Shown here: positions 7,836 through 11,815 of the stretch, piece after piece | Layout: each line of letters opens with the position of its first letter | Numbering within the stretch: the first letter of the stretch is position 1 | From: JBDTOX01 sp039933015 | GTDB lineage: Bacteria > Pseudomonadota > Gammaproteobacteria > Burkholderiales > Methylophilaceae | Direction of reading: 5' to 3' | DNA length: 11,815 nt | Assembly (NCBI GenBank): GCA_039933015.1 | Contig: JBDTOX010000035.1 | Coordinates: forward strand, 1-11,815 | Position numbers and translations under genes: made by a program | The notes under the pieces: generated by a model | Databases searched by the model: none | What the model saw: only the letters and a program-made list of their open reading frames with translations | What the model was told of the DNA's origin: nothing

Positions 7836-8423
7836 TTACCTTGCGGAATGCTTGATCGCTGGCAGCAAGGACACCATGGCGCATGGCGTGCTGGTTTCGC
7901 TTGCGGGCACGCCCTTACTGATTGCCGCCTGCAATCGCTGATCCGCTTTCATTTTGTCAGCGACATTTTGCATTGCCATTTTGTAAGTCGTATCTACCTG
8001 ACTTGCTGGGAATACGTCTAAAAAGCCCATCTTTTGCGATTCACCGACATAGACGCCTAATGGCTTACCGCTACCGGAAAATACATCGGCGGTGATTTTT
8101 CCGTAGAAAGTAAGCATATGCGGGTTATAAAACATGCTGGGTTTAATCCATACCAGCGTTTTACCGGCAGTGTTGCCCTCGCACATACCAACAGCGCCGA
8201 ACTCTGCGCCCAGAATCTGCGTTGCAACCGGTTCCACAGCAGGGCCCTGACTGAACCAGTAATCATAGTAAAACTGCCAGAGCTTGATGGAATGTTTATA
8301 TTCCTGCGGACTGATATAAATCACCATATTGGCAGGGTCTGCATTCTCGGCCTGAACTAAAGATGCAGCGGGTAGCAGGCTAAGCGCAACGCAGGCTGCA
8401 CGCGTTATTTGAAAGATGTTCAT
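7836..8423 (-). CDS. Secreted protein of unknown function (195 residues)
   Basis: I do not recognise this family. The ATG is well supported by AAGGA upstream. Residues 1-25 are a clear signal peptide (cleavage after SLVQA), so the mature protein of about 170 residues should be periplasmic. It has an aromatic-rich segment (WQFYYDYWFSQGP, 49-61), a second one around WIKPSMFYNPHMLTFYGK (92-109), and two cysteines in the mature chain, Cys81 and Cys181, that could form a disulfide. There is no haem motif, lipobox or membrane segment beyond the signal. The C-terminal third (143-170) looks helical and charged. It lies 44 nt after the PQQ-type dehydrogenase gene and 31 nt before the propeller gene, so it is probably an accessory or structural part of the same periplasmic system. 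Confidence 0.85.
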   Translation of the reverse strand: MNIFQITRAACVALSLLPAASLVQAENADPANMVIYISPQEYKHSIKLWQFYYDYWFSQGPAVEPVATQILGAEFGAVGMCEGNTAGKTLVWIKPSMFYNPHMLTFYGKITADVFSGSGKPLGVYVGESQKMGFLDVFPASQVDTTYKMAMQNVADKMKADQRLQAAISKGVPASETSTPCAMVSLLPAIKHSAR

Positions 8424-8467
8424 GACAATTCCTTTCCTTCTCTCCTAGTTCAATTCTTGATTATGGA

Positions 8468-9718
8468 TCAGTTCTTTTTATGGTTAATACTTTTACTGTA
8501 GCTAATGCGATAAATCATACCGGCACGGTCATCGGAAACATATAAGGCGCCATCGGGCCCAACCACCACGTCCACTGGACGTCCCCACGCACCATTCTTT
8601 TGCAGCCAGCCGGTCGCGAAGTCTGTAACTTGGACAGGTTTATCCAGTGTTTTATCCCTTCCAAATTTCACTCGCACCAACTTATAGCCGGAAGGCTGCT
8701 CACGGTTCCAAGATCCGTGCAATGCCACGATGGCATCATCTCTGTAATCGCCAGGGAAAGCGGCCGTATTCAGGAAAGTAATACCCAGCGGTGCCGAGTG
8801 AGCCTTGAAGGTTATTTCGGGCGGCTGTGTTGTAGCACAGAGCCCATCCGGACCAGGGAAGTTGGGATCAGCCTGACGCTCACCCCAGCAATATGGCCAG
8901 CCATAATTTTTACCCGACTCAATACGATTGAGATGCTCGGGCGGCAGCTCATCATTCACCGGTCCGCCTTTAGTAGCGGAGCGCATATCAGCGCCATTAT
9001 TGGTGGCAAACATGGCGCCGGTTTTGGGATGCCAGGCCATGCCCTCTGCGTTGCGCAAACCTGCCGCCCATATCGGGGTAGTCGTGAGCAGGCCAAATGC
9101 AGTGAAAGCGCCAGCTGGTTTGCCGTCAACGCTATAACGCAAGATGGTGGCGCGCAAAGCATCTCTCTCAACGCAAACATTACAGCTTGAGCCAACGTTC
9201 AGATACAGGTAACCGTCTGGACCAACCTTGAGTGTCTTGAAGCTGTGACCGCCACTGGCCAAGCCACTAATCACAGGCGTTACATGACTGGCAGGCCATT
9301 TACCGTTGTTCTGATCCAGCCTTACCACACCATCCTGATTAGCCACCAGCAGCTTGCCCTTCACAAAAGCCAGGCCCTGCGGGGCATTCAGGTTATCAGC
9401 AACTGTCACCACTTCATCAGCAAAACCGTCATGATTTCTATCAGGCAGCATCACTACCTTGTTATCCATGCCCAGCGAAACGTAAAGGTTGCCCTCCGAG
9501 TCAAAAGCCATAAACCGGGGTCCACGGAAATATTCGCTTCCAGCCGCTGTCACGCGGGAAAAAATTTGCGCCTTGAACCCGGGCGGCAGTTTGATAGCAC
9601 TAGCCACATCATTGGGTGGAGCCAGGACTTCGGCCATGCCCGCATACCCAATCAGCGGCAAGCCACAGATACCGACGGCCAAAAGATAGCCGATTTTCGA
9701 GACCATGTAGTTAATCAT
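8468..9718 (-). CDS. PQQ-type sugar / L-sorbosone dehydrogenase, periplasmic
   Basis: The product belongs to the glucose/sorbosone dehydrogenase superfamily, soluble six-bladed propellers that use PQQ to oxidise aldoses or aldehydes. From ATG 9718 it has 416 residues; this start is chosen because AGGTGA lies 5 nt upstream, whereas GTG 9727 and ATG 9724 are part of that site. A signal sequence covers about 1-28. Family marks are GGHSFK (His158, position of the catalytic base), the CNVC pair (Cys179, Cys182), GLRNAEGMAWHP (220-231, Arg222), NYGWPYCWGE (271-280), HGSWNRE (334-340) and GRPVDVVVGPDG (379-390). A Ca-binding-like loop DRNHDGFADE is at 93-102. The gene begins 12 nt after fccB. No cytochrome domain is fused, so it needs an external electron acceptor, perhaps the FccA cytochrome. 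The true substrate is not known. Confidence 0.88.
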   Translation of the reverse strand: MINYMVSKIGYLLAVGICGLPLIGYAGMAEVLAPPNDVASAIKLPPGFKAQIFSRVTAAGSEYFRGPRFMAFDSEGNLYVSLGMDNKVVMLPDRNHDGFADEVVTVADNLNAPQGLAFVKGKLLVANQDGVVRLDQNNGKWPASHVTPVISGLASGGHSFKTLKVGPDGYLYLNVGSSCNVCVERDALRATILRYSVDGKPAGAFTAFGLLTTTPIWAAGLRNAEGMAWHPKTGAMFATNNGADMRSATKGGPVNDELPPEHLNRIESGKNYGWPYCWGERQADPNFPGPDGLCATTQPPEITFKAHSAPLGITFLNTAAFPGDYRDDAIVALHGSWNREQPSGYKLVRVKFGRDKTLDKPVQVTDFATGWLQKNGAWGRPVDVVVGPDGALYVSDDRAGMIYRISYSKSINHKKN

Positions 9719-9729
9719 CTGCATCACCT
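9719..9729 (-). promoter_or_regulatory. Shine-Dalgarno site that sets the dehydrogenase start
   Basis: Reading the minus strand, AGGTGA (9729-9724) is followed by TGCAG and ATG at 9718. This is an ideal ribosome site 5 nt from that ATG. The earlier in-frame GTG and ATG overlap it, so they are unlikely starts. The site directly follows the fccB stop codon. Confidence 0.75.
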
Positions 9730-9730
9730 G

Positions 9731-10996
9731 TCAGGTTAAAACATCCGCCCAGATATTTCGTGCCCAGGATTGAGCATATCTGCCTTCCAGCTCAGATGGC
9801 TTGTCCGACACGCCACCGCCCTCGGCTGGCACCAGCATTTTCTTAAGCGGGTCGTAGCGGTATACATGCGCCACATGCATCGCCATCTTGTCACTAACAA
9901 AGCTATAACAGGTGTTGGCAAATACTGGCGCGGGATCGGGCAAATTACCGCTCATCATTGCCACAATCGCACTGGCACATACCTTGGCCTGCGAGGTCGC
10001 TATATGCGCCGACTTGGGCAGTGCCGCAGAAACGGCATCGCCGATAATATGCACATTAGGCATTGCTTTGGATTCATAAGTCAAAAAATCCACCTCGCAC
10101 CAGCGCTTATCGATATTCACCACGCCCGCCATTTGTGCTGCCTTGCCAGCACGCTGCGGGGGAATCACATTGAGCACATCGGCTTTTACCGTTTCGAATT
10201 CCGTTTTAACCTTGCGGCTGTTCACGTTAACAGCGGTCAGCGTGCTGTTCGGCCGATAGTCGATCATGCCCGGATACAGTTCCAACCACGCTTGGGCGAA
10301 CAACCTCTGCTTGGAGACAATTTCAGCATTGGCATCGAGTACGATGATTTTGGCATTGGGCCTGTTATTTTTGAAGTAAAACGCCACCTGGCTGACACGC
10401 TCATAAGGCCCCGGCGGGCAGCGAAAAGGCATCAACGGGATGCTGATAACGAACACGCCATCATCCGGCATGGCTTCCAGCTGCTTGCGCAAATTACGGG
10501 TCTGGTAGCCAGCCTTCCAGGCATGCGGAACCAGTTCCTGTGCCTCGCTGCTTTGCAGCATGGGCAGTTGATCATAAATAAAATCGATACCGGGTGCGAT
10601 AATCAACCGGTCATAAGCCAGCTCACCGCGCACCAAACTGACTTTACGCGCCGCGTGGTCCATCACCGTGACTTCGTCTCGCACCCATTGAATACCGTGG
10701 TGGTTTTTGAGCATCTCGTAGCCAAAAATCAGCTCGTCCATACGTTTGCTGCCGCCCAGTACCAGGTTGCTGAGCGGGCAGGATATAAACTGAGCGTTGC
10801 GTTCGATAACGACAACTTCAATGCTCCCTCTACTCCACATGCGCAAATATTTGGCTGCCGTGGCACCGGCATAGCCGCCGCCAATCACCACCACACGGCC
10901 GCCTGGTTTATTGGCGGCACGCGCAAAAGATGGTACGGAAGCGGCCGCGAGACCAGCCGTTGAAAACTTGAGGAAATCACGACGATTAAAAGTCAT
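9731..10996 (-). CDS. fccB: Flavocytochrome c sulfide dehydrogenase, flavoprotein subunit
   Basis: This FAD subunit oxidises sulfide in the periplasm and passes electrons to its cytochrome partner. The 421-residue protein follows the Allochromatium FccB sequence along its length as I recall it. A Tat signal (NRRDFLKF, 4-11; likely cleavage near residue 27) starts it, then the FAD dinucleotide fold (VVVIGGGYAGATAA). ISCPLSN carries Cys73, matching the cysteine that binds FAD covalently. FRCPPGPYERVSQVA (Cys193) and NTCYSF (Cys363) match the redox-active disulfide pair. PPQRAGKAAQMAG (279-291) and IIGDA (317-321) are also typical. There are no C-terminal membrane helices, which argues against sulfide:quinone reductase. 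The start overlaps the end of the cytochrome gene by 11 nt, indicating coupled translation. Other thiol or persulfide substrates remain possible. Confidence 0.93.
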   Translation of the reverse strand: MTFNRRDFLKFSTAGLAAASVPSFARAANKPGGRVVVIGGGYAGATAAKYLRMWSRGSIEVVVIERNAQFISCPLSNLVLGGSKRMDELIFGYEMLKNHHGIQWVRDEVTVMDHAARKVSLVRGELAYDRLIIAPGIDFIYDQLPMLQSSEAQELVPHAWKAGYQTRNLRKQLEAMPDDGVFVISIPLMPFRCPPGPYERVSQVAFYFKNNRPNAKIIVLDANAEIVSKQRLFAQAWLELYPGMIDYRPNSTLTAVNVNSRKVKTEFETVKADVLNVIPPQRAGKAAQMAGVVNIDKRWCEVDFLTYESKAMPNVHIIGDAVSAALPKSAHIATSQAKVCASAIVAMMSGNLPDPAPVFANTCYSFVSDKMAMHVAHVYRYDPLKKMLVPAEGGGVSDKPSELEGRYAQSWARNIWADVLT

Positions 10997-11357
10997 GGTC
11001 GCTGCTTACCGGTATAGGTCCGGTAGCATGAATATGTTTATGTTCAAAGAAATACTGCGCCAGTTGCTTGATTTCTTCAGCCGTCAGGCCTTTGGCGTGA
11101 TGGTGCATCACCGTGGACGCGCGCGCGCCGGAGCGAAACGCCTGCATCTGGGTGATAAAGTAGGATTTATCCAGTCCTGCGAGAACCGGGATGCCGCCGA
11201 CGCTATTGCCGTTAGTGCCGTGGCAGGCCGCGCAAGAAGCGGCCAGGATCTGGATATGTGAATTAGCGGTACTGTCAGCTGCAATACTCGTGATTGGCAA
11301 AAACAAAAACAAGCCCATACATAATCTCGAGTATTGCGCTTGCAAGCATCCGCTCAT
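10986..11357 (-). CDS. fccA: Monoheme cytochrome c, probable FccB partner
   Basis: The product is a small class I cytochrome c of 123 residues, exported by a Sec-type signal (hydrophobic MGLFLFLPI, cleavage about residue 26). It has one haem c site, CAACH (Cys42, Cys45, His46), and the downstream Met84 in RASTVMHHHAKGL is the likely second axial ligand, as in FccA and cytochrome c553-like proteins. It ends inside the fccB start region (ATGACTTTTAA shared), so it is almost certainly the electron-accepting subunit of the flavocytochrome. Diheme partners are known from Allochromatium and monoheme ones from Chlorobium; this is the monoheme kind. The ATG at 11357 has no clear ribosome site, and ATG 11318 is a less likely alternative because it shortens the signal peptide. 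Confidence 0.88.
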   Translation of the reverse strand: MSGCLQAQYSRLCMGLFLFLPITSIAADSTANSHIQILAASCAACHGTNGNSVGGIPVLAGLDKSYFITQMQAFRSGARASTVMHHHAKGLTAEEIKQLAQYFFEHKHIHATGPIPVSSDHDF

Positions 11358-11367
11358 CTCAAGCAGC

Positions 11368-11393
11368 TAATCAATGCTTGTGAAAACTGATTA
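11368..11393. other. Inverted repeat in the ankyrin-fccA spacer
   Basis: TAATCA (11368-11373) and TGATTA (11388-11393) are perfect 6-bp inverted arms separated by 14 bp, in the 38-bp AT-rich gap between the ankyrin gene stop and the fccA start. The form suits a dimeric regulator site or a weak RNA hairpin. A repeat this short in AT-rich DNA can arise by chance. Confidence 0.3.
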
Positions 11394-11395
11394 AA

Positions 11396-11815
11396 TTAAA
11401 AGCATTTCTCTTCAAGGCAACCATCATCTTTGGCGCCTGCAGCTTGCAGCAACTCAACCATTTTGGTGTTACCGGTGTCACGCACGGCACGCAGGATGGA
11501 AACATTACCGCGCATCTTCAGGTTGACATCAGCACCTTTGGATATCAGATACTTGACGACATCCTCATGGCCTTCGTATGCGGCCAGATCAAGTGGCGTC
11601 ATTTTGGTAATGGGGTGCTGATAGTTGATATCAGCGCCTTTCTCAACCAGCAACTTAACTATAGCCAGCTGATCTTTATTGGCGGCAATTTGTAAGGCAG
11701 ACCAGGCAAAATAAAGGTCATTCACGCCTACGCCTTGATCCAGATATTTTTGCACTAATTTAATTTTGCCAGTGGTCAGCGCATCGGTAAACTCTACTTG
11801 GTGATCACCATTAGA
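11396..11815 (-). CDS. Ankyrin-repeat protein, 5' end cut by window edge
   Basis: The reading frame is open from the right edge to the TAA at 11396, giving 140 codons. A GTG at 11755 could be taken as a start, but the frame continues upstream with ankyrin-like sequence (FTDALTTGKIKLVQKYLDQG), so the real start lies outside the window. About four repeats are visible, with SALQIAANKDQLAIVKLL, TPLDLAAYEGHEDVV and SILRAVRDTGNTKMV as the clearest parts. The chain ends DDGCLEEKCF, with two cysteines after the last repeat. No signal peptide can be judged because the N-terminus is missing. It lies 38 nt before fccA on the same strand, so it is probably the upstream member of the same operon and may assist or bind the flavocytochrome. 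That role is inference from position only. Confidence 0.85.
   Translation of the reverse strand, partial: SNGDHQVEFTDALTTGKIKLVQKYLDQGVGVNDLYFAWSALQIAANKDQLAIVKLLVEKGADINYQHPITKMTPLDLAAYEGHEDVVKYLISKGADVNLKMRGNVSILRAVRDTGNTKMVELLQAAGAKDDGCLEEKCF

Noticed and set aside
8600..9190. A 196-codon plus-strand open frame opposite the PQQ dehydrogenase
   Set aside because: It is antisense to a gene with clear motifs and shows no recognisable domain or ribosome site.
9770..10963. A 397-codon open frame on the plus strand opposite fccB
   Set aside because: It lies wholly antisense to a gene with strong family motifs, its translation is rich in His and Arg without domain features, and it reflects codon use of the real gene.
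9731..10996. Sulfide:quinone oxidoreductase or NADH dehydrogenase type II
   Set aside because: The Tat signal, the covalent-FAD cysteine context, the FRCPPGPYER motif and the overlapping cytochrome gene fit flavocytochrome c, and there is no C-terminal membrane anchor.
11396..11755. A complete 119-residue ankyrin protein starting at GTG 11755
   Set aside because: The frame continues upstream to the window edge with ankyrin-like residues and there is no ribosome site at the GTG, so the gene is partial.

Overview
The window looks like an ordinary chromosomal segment of a betaproteobacterium. The evidence is the close resemblance of SucC, SucD, SerB and the flavocytochrome c flavoprotein to proteobacterial versions, the gene density and an extended -10 promoter. 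A Nitrosomonadales-type lineage such as Methylophilaceae or Gallionellaceae is a guess from the mix of genes. I see no transposase, integrase, phage gene, CRISPR array, tRNA or rRNA.

The layout falls into three blocks. (1) Positions 1-4274, minus strand: sucC, sucD, a secreted nine-repeat ankyrin protein and nadE (running off the left edge), probably one operon with gaps of 1, 15 (or 30) and 24 nt. (2) Positions 4491-6875, plus strand: an ArnT/PMT-type membrane glycosyltransferase, then serB with its own extended -10 promoter. The 4275-4490 gap is an AT-rich divergent promoter region. A bidirectional terminator at 6896-6926 separates serB from the next, converging block. (3) Positions 6947-11815, minus strand: six tightly spaced genes. 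They encode an ankyrin protein (cut by the right edge), a monoheme cytochrome c, a Tat-exported flavocytochrome c sulfide dehydrogenase flavoprotein, a PQQ-type sugar/sorbosone dehydrogenase, an unrecognised secreted 195-residue protein and an SMP-30/gluconolactonase-like beta-propeller.

Block 3 is the most interesting part. Five of its six products carry recognisable export signals (the sixth lacks its N-terminus here), so it reads as one periplasmic redox module. FccB keeps the cysteine for covalent FAD and the redox cysteine pair, and FccA supplies a haem. The PQQ-type enzyme would make lactones or acids from aldoses or aldehydes. The SMP-30-like protein keeps all four expected metal ligands and could open a lactone. 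Coupling of the sugar and sulfur branches is inference. The actual substrate of the flavocytochrome cannot be read from sequence. Secreted or putatively secreted ankyrin proteins occur in both minus-strand operons.
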